Part shown: positions 24,363 through 33,248 of the stretch, piece by piece
How the letters are laid out: each line of letters starts with the position of its first letter
Numbering within the stretch: position 1 is the stretch's first letter
DNA from: an uncultured Myxococcales bacterium
GTDB lineage: Bacteria > Myxococcota_A > UBA9042 > CAIXZC01
DNA length: 64,000 bases
Reading direction: 5' to 3'
Assembly: GCA_903895725.1 (NCBI GenBank)
Contig: CAITUV010000047.1
Location: forward strand, 1 to 64,000
Program-made: the position numbers and the translations under genes
Notes under the pieces: generated by a model
What the model saw: only the letters and a program-made list of their open reading frames with translations
Told to the model about the DNA's origin: nothing
Database searches by the model: none

Positions 24363-27300
24363 CTACTTGATGCTGAGGATGAGGGTGTAGGCGTTGGAGA
24401 CTGACTGGTTGGCCCCCTCGACCCGCAGGTAGAACGTGGAGGTGGTGCTGGTGGTGTAGACGAGCTCCTCGTCGTCGTTGGAGGAGGCGGAGCCCTTCTC
24501 GTAGCCGAGATAACAGTTCCCCTGCTTGTGGAGGAACATGTCGAGGTCGCCGTCGTTGTGTATGAACTTGGCGGTTGCGGTGAGGGTCTGGCCGGCCTTG
24601 AGCTGGAAGGTGTACCAGTCCTTGTCGCCGCCGGAGCAGATGGACAATCCCGAGTGGGTTCCCGCATTCAGGGGCGTCGCCTGGTTGCAGGTATCGTTGG
24701 GCTCCTTGCCCCCGTCGTCGGAGCAGACGCACTCGAAGTCCTGGCACGACTCGACCTTGGAGCAGGTTCCGCAGACGCCGCCGCAGCCGTTGTCACCGCA
24801 CTGTTTGCCCGCACAGGCGGGCTGGCACTTGCAGAGCCCGTCCACGCATGCCTCCTGCGGGCCGGTGCAGGTACCGCAGCTTCCTCCGCAGCCGTCGTCA
24901 CCGCATTCCTTGCCGTTGCAGAGGGGCTGGCAGACGCAGGCGAAGTCGATGCAGGCATCCTGCGGGCCGGCGCAGGGGCCGCACTCACCGCCGCAGCCGT
25001 CGTCTCCGCACTGTTTGCCCCCGCACTCCGGCTGGCAGACGCACAGGCCGTCGATGCAGGCGTCCTGCGGGCCGGCGCACGTACCGCAGCTCCCTCCGCA
25101 TCCGTCATCGCCGCACTGCTTGCCGGTGCAGGCCGGCTGGCACTGGCACAGGCCGTCGATGCAGGCGTCCTGCGGGCCGGCGCACGTACCGCAGCTCCCA
25201 CCGCATCCGTCGCCGCCGCATTCCTTGCCGTTGCAGTCCGGCTGGCACACGCAGAGCCCGTTGACGCAGGCGTCCTGCGGGCCGGCGCACTCGCCGCAGG
25301 AAAGCCCGCAGCCGTCGCCGCCGCATTCCTTGCCCTGGCACTGCGGGAGGCAGCATGCGACATCGAACGAGTAGAGGCCGGCATCATCCACGGTCTTCCC
25401 GTCCACCACGATGTAGTACTTGTTGCCGGCAAGGGCCTTGAACTTGGCAATTCCCGTGCCTCCCGGCGCGGCCTCGGCCAGCGCGGTGCAGGCCCAGGAC
25501 GCGGCACAGTACTTCTCGAGCACGGAGACGACCGAGTTGAACGGCTGCCCGGACAGGGAGACGGTCACCACGGTATCCTGCTCGAACGAGACCGAGTAGA
25601 TGTCTTCCGGCCCGTCGAAGGTGGCCGGCGAGCACGAGTCGTACTTGCCGAACAGGAACTTCTTGCCGGTGGTGTCGCCGGCGACGAACACGTCGCACAG
25701 GACCGCACCGGTGGTCTGGCAGGGAGGCGGAGGAGTGACGCACTTGTACTGGGCGCACACCTTGCCGCCGGCGCAGTCCTTGTCCGCCAGGCAGAGCGGC
25801 GGGTCGATGACGACCGACAGGGAGTAACCCTCCTGGTCCCAGAGGGGGGAGTAGACGTGGATGAAGTAGTCTCCCGCCTTCTTGGCCTGGTACTGGAACG
25901 ATTCGACCTTGTCGGGCGTGGTCGCATCCTGGATGAACACGCCGCAGGTCGGCCCGTAGAGACCCATGTCGAGGTTGGCCGCCTGGGCATCGAAGTTGAG
26001 CTGAACGGTGAGGAGCTCACCTTCCTTGAGGGTGACCTTGTACCAGTCCTCGTCCGCCTCCGGGCAAAGCAGGAATCCCGCCTTGGTTCCCTCCACGAGC
26101 GGGGCGGCCTTGGCGCAGACATCGTTGGGCTCGGCGCCCGGATCGTTCGAGCAGGTCTGGCACTGTCCGGCATAACAGATGTCGCCGCCGCCGCAGGTCC
26201 CGCAGCTTCCGCCGCACCCGTCGCTGCCGCACGGCTTGTCCGCCGCGCACTTCACTTCGCAGCACTGGGCCTCGATCTTGTACTCCCCCTTGTCGAGGTC
26301 GGAGAATCCATCCACGGCCAGGTGGTACTGCACCCCGGGAAGAGCGGTGAACACGAGAGATTCCCCGCCGCCCGCCGGCAGGTTGTCGGCAAACTCCGAG
26401 CAGGCCATCTGCGAATCGCACGCGGCCTCCAGCAGGAAGAGCGAGTTGTCGAACAGAATATCGGACAGGGTCACGGTGATGACCGTCTTCTTGTCGAGCT
26501 TGACCGAGTAGATGCGCTCGGTTCCGTTGTAAGAGGCACCGGGCACGCAGCCGTAGTCGAACCAGCTGTTCTTCTGGCCGACGGTGCTGCCGGGGACCTT
26601 GGAGTTGCAGATGAGCTTGGTTTCGAGGGGGCAGGGAGGAAGCTGCTTGCACTGCTGGTCGAGGCACCAGTAGCCGTTGGCGCAGTCGGAAGATGCCGTG
26701 CACGAGGTGCGGCAGGCGTTCCCGTCGGCATTGCACTGGTACGGCGAGCAGGACTGGCCCGGCTTGGAGAGGCAGGCCCCGCTCCCGTTGCAGCTGGAAG
26801 CCGGGGTGAAGGTGACTCCCTTGCAGGCGTCATTCCCGCACAGCGTTCCCTCGGGCCAGTGCGCACAGGCGCCCAGGCCGTCGCATTCTCCGGAAGTACC
26901 GCACGATTCCGGGGACTGGGATTCGCAGGCATCCTTGGGGTCGTCGCCAAGCAGGGCAGCCATGCAGGCCCCTGCGCCATCGCACAGCTCGCACGGCCCG
27001 CACTCCGAGGACGGGTCGGTCCCGGCCTCGACCGCTGCGCAGGCGCCGATGCCGTCGCAGGCCTGGCACTTGCCGCACGCGTCACCAGGGTCGTCTCCGG
27101 TGGGGACGGCCCCACAGGAACCGGCCCCGTCGCAGGTCTGGCAAATTCCGCAGTCGTTGCCCGGGTCGCTGCCGAGGGGAACTGGCGAGCACTTCCCGAC
27201 CGTTCCCTCGAGCGCGCAGGACTGGCACGGTCCGTCGCAGGATGTCGCGCAGCACACGCCGTCGACGCAGTTGCCGGAGAGGCACTCGACCCCCTTATTG

Positions 27301-28688
27301 CAGGCGGTGCCCTCGGGCAGGCACGCGTCAAGGCACGGGCTTCCGCAGCCGTCGTCTTCCTTGCACAGCTTGCCGGCGCAGTCGGGCGGGCAGGAGCCGA
27401 GGTCACAGGTTCCCAGGCCGGCAACGCCGCCCGGGATCGGGGTGCACTGACTCCACTCGTACTGGCAGACTCCCGGCTCGTTGAGGTAGCACGGTGCCCC
27501 TTGCCCCACGTTGAGACAGACCCCCACGGTGAAGGGGCCGTACGGGGCAATCCCGTCGACCGGGCTCACGTGCACCTGGCGGCATTCCATGGAACCGCCA
27601 CACTGGGCGTCCTCAGTGCAGGGCTGCGTGCAGTAGGCAGGGACCTTGCCCGCCCACGGCTCGAACAGGCACCACTGCCCGAAGCAGCCGAGCGTCGCGG
27701 AACAGCCGTCACCGAGCCATGCCCCTGCCGGGTACTTGGTCTCCAGGCAGACAAAAACCGGCTCGTGCTCTCCGGGGCCGAACACGACGCCGCAGAACTC
27801 CTTGCCCGGCTTGCAGTCGTTGCTGGTGGTGCAGGGATTGAGACTCCCCTTCTTGGGCGCGCAGAGCGGGGCGTAGCCGATGACTTCCCCTCCGTCGTCC
27901 AGGATGGCCTGCATGGCGCACACGGTACCCTGGGGACAGGAGGTTTCGGCATCGCACCAGGCGGTGCAGACGCCATTGCCGTTGGGGTTGTTTTCGGGAG
28001 GCAGGCAGATGAGCGAGCTGCAGAGGGTCCCGTCTCCCTTGCACACGGTCCCGAGGGGCTTGCGCTCACCGATGGGGAGGCAGACGCCGTGGACATCGAG
28101 GAGATCCTCCCCGACGAAGGTGCCGGCGCAGGCGAACCCGTCCAGTCCGGCAGCCGTGCAGTCGGCATCGGACACGCAGGAGAGATTGGCTCCCTTGACC
28201 GAGCCGGGCATGCAGACGTCGAAATCGAGCGGGCAGGCGAAGACGTCGGCCCACGGGCTGTCGGGGAACGAGTTGGAGCAGGCGCCGGGAATGACCTGTC
28301 CGCCCGACTTGCAGAACGCGGTGCAGAAGCCGAGGAGACAACCTCCGTCCGTGGCACAGTCCGTGTCGATCTGGCACGGCTTGCCGACGTCCGTGGTCAC
28401 CGGCGGGATCTCCTCGTCCTTGATGTCGACGATCTCGGGGGCGACCTCGACGGCATCGACTTCGATGGGAGGCAGCTCGAGCTCGGGGTGCAGGTCGAGG
28501 ACCCAGAGATCGAGGATATCCTCCGGCTCGACGATGTCCTGGCTCACTTCGATTTCACCCCGGACGTCGATGGAATCGCCGGAGGGAATGTCGGCCTGGA
28601 CATCAGGCTTCTCGCTCGACGGAGAGGAGCAGGACATGAGCGCCACGGCAAGCATCAGCAGAAACAGGGACTTCTCAAGCAGTCGCAT
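24363..28688 (-). CDS. 1441-aa Cys-rich lipoprotein with PPC-like domains and GKECGDDGCGG repeats
   Basis: Starts at ATG 28688 with GGAGG upstream. The signal peptide ends in the lipobox ALMSCSSP. After an acidic spacer (about 25-100) come about 600 residues of mixed Cys modules, including a series of CGxCQxCDGxGxCxAVxxGxDP units. Two beta domains of the type CPLETKLICNSKVPGSTVG and CQTTGAVLCDVFVAGDTTG follow. Two PPC-like domains (EPNDVCAKAAPL...DEDWYKVTLKEG; EPNDTCNQATPL...DKDWYTFQLKAG) flank six tandem units of about 36 residues with GKECGDDGCGGSCGTCAGP. PPC domains are common in secreted proteases and surface proteins of gliding bacteria; no protease motif is present here. It should sit on the cell surface. 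Its promoter carries a 14-bp palindrome in the spacer. Confidence 0.85.
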   Translation of the reverse strand: MRLLEKSLFLLMLAVALMSCSSPSSEKPDVQADIPSGDSIDVRGEIEVSQDIVEPEDILDLWVLDLHPELELPPIEVDAVEVAPEIVDIKDEEIPPVTTDVGKPCQIDTDCATDGGCLLGFCTAFCKSGGQVIPGACSNSFPDSPWADVFACPLDFDVCMPGSVKGANLSCVSDADCTAAGLDGFACAGTFVGEDLLDVHGVCLPIGERKPLGTVCKGDGTLCSSLICLPPENNPNGNGVCTAWCDAETSCPQGTVCAMQAILDDGGEVIGYAPLCAPKKGSLNPCTTSNDCKPGKEFCGVVFGPGEHEPVFVCLETKYPAGAWLGDGCSATLGCFGQWCLFEPWAGKVPAYCTQPCTEDAQCGGSMECRQVHVSPVDGIAPYGPFTVGVCLNVGQGAPCYLNEPGVCQYEWSQCTPIPGGVAGLGTCDLGSCPPDCAGKLCKEDDGCGSPCLDACLPEGTACNKGVECLSGNCVDGVCCATSCDGPCQSCALEGTVGKCSPVPLGSDPGNDCGICQTCDGAGSCGAVPTGDDPGDACGKCQACDGIGACAAVEAGTDPSSECGPCELCDGAGACMAALLGDDPKDACESQSPESCGTSGECDGLGACAHWPEGTLCGNDACKGVTFTPASSCNGSGACLSKPGQSCSPYQCNADGNACRTSCTASSDCANGYWCLDQQCKQLPPCPLETKLICNSKVPGSTVGQKNSWFDYGCVPGASYNGTERIYSVKLDKKTVITVTLSDILFDNSLFLLEAACDSQMACSEFADNLPAGGGESLVFTALPGVQYHLAVDGFSDLDKGEYKIEAQCCEVKCAADKPCGSDGCGGSCGTCGGGDICYAGQCQTCSNDPGAEPNDVCAKAAPLVEGTKAGFLLCPEADEDWYKVTLKEGELLTVQLNFDAQAANLDMGLYGPTCGVFIQDATTPDKVESFQYQAKKAGDYFIHVYSPLWDQEGYSLSVVIDPPLCLADKDCAGGKVCAQYKCVTPPPPCQTTGAVLCDVFVAGDTTGKKFLFGKYDSCSPATFDGPEDIYSVSFEQDTVVTVSLSGQPFNSVVSVLEKYCAASWACTALAEAAPGGTGIAKFKALAGNKYYIVVDGKTVDDAGLYSFDVACCLPQCQGKECGGDGCGLSCGECAGPQDACVNGLCVCQPDCNGKECGGDGCGGSCGTCAGPQDACIDGLCQCQPACTGKQCGDDGCGGSCGTCAGPQDACIDGLCVCQPECGGKQCGDDGCGGECGPCAGPQDACIDFACVCQPLCNGKECGDDGCGGSCGTCTGPQEACVDGLCKCQPACAGKQCGDNGCGGVCGTCSKVESCQDFECVCSDDGGKEPNDTCNQATPLNAGTHSGLSICSGGDKDWYTFQLKAGQTLTATAKFIHNDGDLDMFLHKQGNCYLGYEKGSASSNDDEELVYTTSTTSTFYLRVEGANQSVSNAYTLILSIK
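24730..25345. repeat. Six tandem ~108-bp coding repeats
   Basis: Six near-identical units encode (minus strand) GKECGDDGCGGSCGTCAGP followed by QDACIDGLCxCQPxC. Unit length is about 36 codons, and neighbouring copies share long identical runs. The same module appears in the 413-aa protein at 9448-10689. These are in-frame coding repeats, not a CRISPR array. Confidence 0.88.
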
Positions 28689-28736
28689 CTTGGGCCTCCA
28701 AAACGACGGGGCAATCCGCCGATCGTTCTTCGTGGA

Positions 28737-28765
28737 ACTATAGCGCGAGCGCTCGCGTGACGCAA
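28737..28765 (-). promoter_or_regulatory. Promoter with a 14-bp palindrome in its spacer, upstream of the 1441-aa lipoprotein
   Basis: On the minus strand TTGCGT (28760-28765) and TATAGT (28737-28742) are 17 bases apart. The spacer contains CGCGAGCGCTCGCG (28744-28757), a perfect 14-bp palindrome. A dimeric regulator bound there would block RNA polymerase. The predicted leader is about 40 bases. Confidence 0.55.
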
Positions 28766-28774
28766 CTTGCAGAA

Positions 28775-30514
28775 CTACTTGCCGTTCTTCTCACCCTTTT
28801 CGAGCGCCTTCTTGATGGGATAGTCTGGGCGGATGTCGACGGGGACTTCGCCGAGCTCGGAGAGCTTCTCCCGCACGTCTTCGGACACGAGGCCGTACTC
28901 GACGATGAGGCGCCCGGCCCGGTCGTAGTCCGCCGAGATCATGACGCCCAGGAGCTCCTTGAGCAGGTCTTCCACCGCGGAGCGGAAGACCTTCATGTCG
29001 GCACCATAGCGGCGGGTGGTGGGATCGTAGACGAAGGCGCCGCGGCGGGCCAGGGAGTTGTAGACCATGGCCTTGGCAAGGCCGTGGGTTCCGCCGGCGT
29101 CGAACCGGATGACCCGGAAGACGGAGGCGAGGTAGGTGGCGGCGATGCTGAGGGGGCGACGCTTCTCGAGGAGTCCCTTGTCCATGAGCTCGAAGGTCAT
29201 GTAGAGGCCAAGCACGTCGGACTTGGCCTCTTCGATCGCGTGGTATCGCTGCCGCAGCCCCTCGCGGGCGGAGGTCGGGTTGCCGTCGGCCGACTTGAGC
29301 GCACCGGGAAGGATGGAGCGGGCCAGCTCGACGGTGATGAGCTGGTCGAAGTAGGAATCAAAGGAGATGTCGACGCTCTGCTCCTCGGCCACGACGAGGC
29401 GCGAGAGGGGGAGCCAGGAGTGATTGAACTTGGCCCGGGCGACGTTGCGGAGGATGACCTGGCGGGTTCCCTTCTTCTCCCGGACCCGGGTATCGTTGGG
29501 AAGGGAGAATGCGGTGGTCTGGGCACCGGCGCGCGTGTCTCCTGCCGCGTAGATTTCATCGGCAACGGTGATAGGGCGGGCCGGGATGGCAACGAGCCGG
29601 GCCTTGGTCTCGGCGTCCACGGGCAGCCCTTCGAGGGTTGCGGGGATCTGCTCGGCCAGCCCTTTGAATCGCTGGGTTTCCGCATCATCACGAAGTGCTA
29701 TGATCGCCTCGAACGCGGCCTTGCTGCCCATGAGGCGGTCCTCGTAGAACTCGTACGGGCCGAAGACCACGATGTACGGGCAGTCTTCGGTTTCCATCCA
29801 CTTGACCTCGCTGTGGTAGTAGTCGTCGGAGGACAGGGCATCGGCACGAGCCAGGAGGAAGTCCTTGAGCGAGGGCCACTCGGAGTAGGCGGCGGCTTCC
29901 CGGAGAGCCCCACCGGCGCGGGTCAGGAGCTCGCGGTACTTTTCGGAGAAGGGGATTGCGACGAGCCCGGGTCCCTTGCGCCGTACGACGGTGTAGGGGC
30001 TGAGCAGGTCCCCGATGGTCTCGGGATTGGCGTCCATATAGCCCTGGAGCTCGAGGCGGGAGAGGTCGGCCGGGTAGAAGGCGGCTCCGGCGGGCTTTTC
30101 CCGGTTTCCGAGGAAGGGACGGTTGTTCTCGAGCCGGTCCCAGGGACCGTAGTGGATCCCCATCAGCTCGGCCAGGAGGGTTGCCTGCTCCGTGCCGTGC
30201 TGCAGGAGAACGCTGCGAATGTCCAGGGCCTCCTCGCTGACCTGCATCCAGAACACCGAGTCGAGGTAGTCGGCTGCCTCGATGAGCTTGGAGAGCAGAC
30301 GCAGATCCTTGGGGTTGATGCGCCCCGGCTTGACTCCGACGGGGGCCTCAACGAAACGGCTGAGCTGGGCCTTCAAGGCATCCACCGGGGCCGAGCTGGC
30401 AAGAATCGACTCCGCCGTGGCCGGCGGACCGGACAGCCCCTGCACGGACGGAAACACCACCACGCCGATGGCGAGCACTGCGGCCAGCACTGCAATCCCA
30501 CCTGCCGTTTTCAT
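28775..30514 (-). CDS. M49 (dipeptidyl peptidase III)-like protein with degenerate zinc motif
   Basis: 579 aa, starting at ATG 30514 with GGAGGGAGGGAG upstream. An N-terminal hydrophobic segment (GGIAVLAAVLAIGVVVF) acts as a signal peptide or anchor. The rest resembles the M49-like branch found also fused to plant Nudix hydrolase 3: NVARAKFNHSWLPLSRLVV, then the zinc-site region, then EEAKSDVLGLYMTFELMDKGLL. In active relatives the first zinc motif reads HExxH followed by GLGPG; here it is VELARSILPG, so both histidines are replaced (Val and Arg). The downstream Glu region is conserved. It is probably not a zinc peptidase; a binding role is possible. A second, intact M49 enzyme is encoded at 50935-53058. 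It precedes the 1441-aa lipoprotein gene on the same strand. Confidence 0.72.
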   Translation of the reverse strand: MKTAGGIAVLAAVLAIGVVVFPSVQGLSGPPATAESILASSAPVDALKAQLSRFVEAPVGVKPGRINPKDLRLLSKLIEAADYLDSVFWMQVSEEALDIRSVLLQHGTEQATLLAELMGIHYGPWDRLENNRPFLGNREKPAGAAFYPADLSRLELQGYMDANPETIGDLLSPYTVVRRKGPGLVAIPFSEKYRELLTRAGGALREAAAYSEWPSLKDFLLARADALSSDDYYHSEVKWMETEDCPYIVVFGPYEFYEDRLMGSKAAFEAIIALRDDAETQRFKGLAEQIPATLEGLPVDAETKARLVAIPARPITVADEIYAAGDTRAGAQTTAFSLPNDTRVREKKGTRQVILRNVARAKFNHSWLPLSRLVVAEEQSVDISFDSYFDQLITVELARSILPGALKSADGNPTSAREGLRQRYHAIEEAKSDVLGLYMTFELMDKGLLEKRRPLSIAATYLASVFRVIRFDAGGTHGLAKAMVYNSLARRGAFVYDPTTRRYGADMKVFRSAVEDLLKELLGVMISADYDRAGRLIVEYGLVSEDVREKLSELGEVPVDIRPDYPIKKALEKGEKNGK

Positions 30515-30652
30515 GACTCCCTCCCTCCCTGTTTTTGGACAACGTCCGTCTGCCCCCATGATGGCACATTGCGCGACGCATTTCCATCCCTGCTTGCAAT
30601 CGGGGGGACGGGCGGGTAATGTCGGCCCGGTCAATGCCGGGGAGGAGGGGGA

Positions 30653-31840
30653 ATGAGCGTTTCCAAGAAGATCGCAGGTGCGATGGAACGGGGCTCGTGG
30701 ATCCGCAAGATGTTCGAGGAAGGGGCACGGATGCGGGCGGAGTTCGGGGCGGCCAACGTCTTCGATTTCTCGCTCGGGAATCCGGATCTGCAGCCGCCGG
30801 CGGAGTTCCGCAAGGTGCTCCTCGAGGAGGCGGCTCGGGAGGCACCGCTCATCCACTGCTACATGCCGAATGCCGGGTACGAGCAGACGCGTCGGGTGGT
30901 GGCGGAGCAGTACGCCGCCCGGACGGGACTGCCGTTCCGGGCCGGCGACGTCGTGATGACGTGCGGGGCAGCGGGGGGCTGCAACGTGATCCTCAAGTCC
31001 CTGCTGGAGCCGGGGGATGAGGTGATTGCCCTGGCACCGTATTTCGTGGAATACGGGTTCTATGCGGACAACCATGGAGGAACCCTCGTGGTGGTCCCGC
31101 CGTCCGCCGATTTCCAGCCCGACCTGGCGGCCATCGAGGCCCGCATCACGCCCCGTACGCGTGCGCTCATCGTGAATTCGCCGAACAACCCGACCGGCGT
31201 GCTCTACCCGGACTCGGTATTGGCGGGGGTGGGTGATCTGCTCCGACGGGAATCGGCCCGCATGGGCCGCGAGATCTACCTCATCAGCGACGAGCCCTAC
31301 CGGGAGATCGTGTACGACAACCTGCCCTACCCGAACCCGCTGCGCCATTACGAGAACGTGCTGGTGGTATCGTCGCACTCCAAAGATCTGTCGTTGTCCG
31401 GGGAGCGGATCGGCCACGTGGCGGTGAGCCCGTCGTGTGCCCACCGGGAGAAGCTCGGGGCCGCGCTGACGTTCTGCAACCGGATCCTCGGGTTCGTGAA
31501 TGCCAATGCGTTGATGCAGCGGGTGGTGGCGCGCATCCCCGGAGCCCTGGTCGACGTGAGCGTCTACGAGCGTCGACGCAACCGGCTGTGCGAGGCGCTC
31601 GGGGGCATGGGGTTCTCCTTTGTCCGTCCGCAGGGGGCGTTCTACCTCTTCCCGCGGTCGCCGATGGAGAACGATGTGGAGTTCTGCAGCTTCCTGAGCC
31701 GGTATCGGGTCATCGTGGTCCCCGGGACCGGGTTCTCCTGCCCGGGCTACTTCCGAATCAGCTATGCAGTTTCCGACGACGTGCTCGAGCGTTCCCTGGA
31801 GCACTTTGCCCGGGCGGCCCGGGAGCTGGGGATGTGCTGA
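30653..31840 (+). CDS. Class I/II pyridoxal-phosphate aminotransferase
   Basis: 395 aa with the full fold-type I aminotransferase pattern: FSLGNPDLQPP near the start, the substrate/cofactor motif SPNNPTG, ISDEPYREIVYD, and the cofactor lysine in SSHSKDLSLSGERIGH (Lys244). The C-terminal GYFRISYAVSDD holds the carboxylate-binding arginine. Substrate is not determined by the sequence; aspartate- or alanine-type activity is likely. The ribosome binding site GGAGGAGGGGGA precedes the ATG. It stands alone, divergent from the M49-like gene and converging on the cyclic-nucleotide-binding gene three bases away. Confidence 0.9.
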   Translation: MSVSKKIAGAMERGSWIRKMFEEGARMRAEFGAANVFDFSLGNPDLQPPAEFRKVLLEEAAREAPLIHCYMPNAGYEQTRRVVAEQYAARTGLPFRAGDVVMTCGAAGGCNVILKSLLEPGDEVIALAPYFVEYGFYADNHGGTLVVVPPSADFQPDLAAIEARITPRTRALIVNSPNNPTGVLYPDSVLAGVGDLLRRESARMGREIYLISDEPYREIVYDNLPYPNPLRHYENVLVVSSHSKDLSLSGERIGHVAVSPSCAHREKLGAALTFCNRILGFVNANALMQRVVARIPGALVDVSVYERRRNRLCEALGGMGFSFVRPQGAFYLFPRSPMENDVEFCSFLSRYRVIVVPGTGFSCPGYFRISYAVSDDVLERSLEHFARAARELGMC

Positions 31841-31843
31841 GCC

Positions 31844-32299
31844 CTATTCTTTCTGCAGGTGGGCGATGAGCTCGTTGGCCTGCCGAAGGCGGCCGTAGGA
31901 GTCTTCGAGCAGGGCGATGGCGATCTCCGGGTTGGCCAGGAGAATCTTGCGGAATGCGTCCCGCTCGAGGGTGAGGAAGTGGCTGGCCTCCGTCGTGACG
32001 ACGGTGGCGGACCGCACCCCTTCCTTGCCGATGAGGGCCATCTCGCCGAAGAAGCCGGGGACCCCCATGACGGCGATGGTCTGAGCACCGGGCTCGAGGT
32101 AGTTCTTCACCACCTGGACCTCGCCTGCGATGATGATGAAGAGGCGGTCGGGAGCATCTCCTTCCCGCACTACGATCTCGCCGGCACCAAAGCGGGTGAC
32201 CTTGAAGGCGGGCCTGAGCTCCTCGAGCTTCCCGTCCGACAGCCCGGCAAAGAGGGGGATGACCCGCACGGCCTTGACGTTGAAATCCTTGCTGACCAT
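31844..32299 (-). CDS. Cyclic-nucleotide-binding-domain protein
   Basis: 151 aa starting at ATG 32299 (MVSKDFNVKAVRV) with GGAGG six bases upstream; an ATG at 32311 is possible but less well placed. Almost the whole protein is one cNMP-binding beta barrel: FKVTRFGAGEIVVREGDAPD, then the phosphate-binding cassette GFFGEMALIGKEGVRSATV with the expected Gly-Glu and Arg. A C-terminal helix follows. There is no DNA-binding or output domain, so it would act by protein contact, or as a stand-alone regulatory subunit as in several myxobacterial proteins. It lies downstream of the sigma region 4-like gene on the same strand, 82 bases apart. Confidence 0.85.
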   Translation of the reverse strand: MVSKDFNVKAVRVIPLFAGLSDGKLEELRPAFKVTRFGAGEIVVREGDAPDRLFIIIAGEVQVVKNYLEPGAQTIAVMGVPGFFGEMALIGKEGVRSATVVTTEASHFLTLERDAFRKILLANPEIAIALLEDSYGRLRQANELIAHLQKE

Positions 32300-32381
32300 T
32301 TCGGCCTCCATGTTGACGAGGCCCACGATACCGCCCGCCGTGCGCCGATTCAAGCACAAACAACGGGCTTTCGGGGTGCCT

Positions 32382-32756
32382 CTACTCGGCCTCGGGCCAA
32401 TGCTCGACCACGGGTCCCATGGTACCTCGGGGCTGCTCGGGGCAGATCTGGCCGTACATGAAGCCGAGGACATCGGCGATGATCTGGCGGATCCGCTCGC
32501 GGGTGAGGTTCATGACCGCGCCGATCTCTTCGAAGGTGAGCTCGCCGCTCTCGGCGACATCGAGGGCGCAGGAGTGCTGACACTCCCAGGGTTCCTGGTC
32601 GGGGAAGTTGACCTTGATGGAGCCTGTCTCATTATTCACATCTAGGTACAGATTGTACCTGCAAGAGACCCACGGACAGGGGCGAGGCCCGTTCTTGCAG
32701 TCGCTCCGCTTCTTTGGCCGTTCAATCGGATTCCGATGCTTTCGATTGGTCGCCAT
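32382..32756 (-). CDS. Small sigma70 region 4-like DNA-binding protein
   Basis: 124 aa; GGGGAG lies six bases before ATG 32756. The C-terminal half contains LTFEEIGAVMNLTRERIRQII (about 73-93), the helix-turn-helix of sigma70 region 4.2 that reads the -35 box. The N-terminal part has GPRPCPWVSCRYNLYLDVN with paired cysteines and an acidic loop; no region 2 is present, so it cannot be a complete sigma factor. Similar small proteins occur in Myxococcota and may bind promoters or the polymerase. It opens toward the GATC-rich stretch at 32885-33071, which lies directly upstream of it. Confidence 0.8.
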   Translation of the reverse strand: MATNRKHRNPIERPKKRSDCKNGPRPCPWVSCRYNLYLDVNNETGSIKVNFPDQEPWECQHSCALDVAESGELTFEEIGAVMNLTRERIRQIIADVLGFMYGQICPEQPRGTMGPVVEHWPEAE

Positions 32757-33248
32757 CTCGTGCTCCCCGACGGGCGGTGTCGCGTGCCCCAGATCGTCTA
32801 CCTGCCAGCTCGCCAGTGGCTGCCAGGTCTTGCTCGGGCGATTTCTCCGCCGTCGTTAGACCCAATCCTCTTTCAGACCACGTGGATCTGTCAACAGTGA
32901 TCTCGCGAGAAGGTGCTGATCGATCTCCGGATCAAGTAAATGGCCGATCCGGATCGTTTTTTTCTGAGATCCGATCCTGTCGAGCGGATCGTGATCGAGA
33001 TGATCCAGAAGATCGATCCTCTCAGATCGATCCACGCGCACCATCCCCAGGAAATTGGCGGGTCCGGGATCTCCATGTGGGTCGTTCAGAGGCCCGGGTG
33101 CCGTGCGTCGGACACCCCGCCCCCAAGGGCGGACTTTTTCCGTCAGCTTACCACAACAAGCCCAATGATTTCAGCAGCTTCGAATCTTGTCGGAGGATTA
33201 ATTTGGCAGGTTCCGCATCGGTGATATGATGCGCTGCTTTGCGGATGC
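32757..33248. other. Gene-free stretch with a dense GATC cluster
   Basis: About 490 bases without a convincing gene. Between 32885 and 33071 the tetramer GATC occurs 17 times in 187 bases, when less than one is expected by chance. It includes the 12-bp palindrome CGATCCGGATCG (32945-32956) followed by seven T residues, and a direct repeat AGATCGATCC at 33010 and 33024. Weak frames of 60-95 codons cross it on both strands but lack ribosome binding sites. It lies upstream of the sigma region 4-like gene. Confidence 0.75.

Noticed and set aside
24730..25345. Regular direct repeats that could be taken for a CRISPR array
   Set aside because: They are in-frame coding repeats without unique spacers, and no cas gene is present.
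24528..28760. A plus-strand open frame of 1410 codons opposite the 1441-aa lipoprotein gene
   Set aside because: It mirrors the strongly biased codons of the Cys-rich gene; it has no ribosome binding site and its Val/Ala/Gly-rich repeats are the antisense image of the CTDC-like repeats.
28757..30619. A plus-strand open frame of 620 codons opposite the M49-like gene
   Set aside because: Low stop density in GC-rich DNA explains it; there is no start signal, and the minus-strand product matches a known family.
32632..32640. A perfect DnaA box (TTATTCACA) near the GATC cluster, suggesting an origin
   Set aside because: It is single and lies inside a coding region; about two such matches are expected by chance in the window. 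No other boxes, dnaA or gidA genes are nearby, so an origin call is not supported.
32940..33224. A 94-codon plus-strand frame through the GATC cluster
   Set aside because: No ribosome binding site, and its Asp/Pro/Arg/Ile bias simply reflects repeated GATC.
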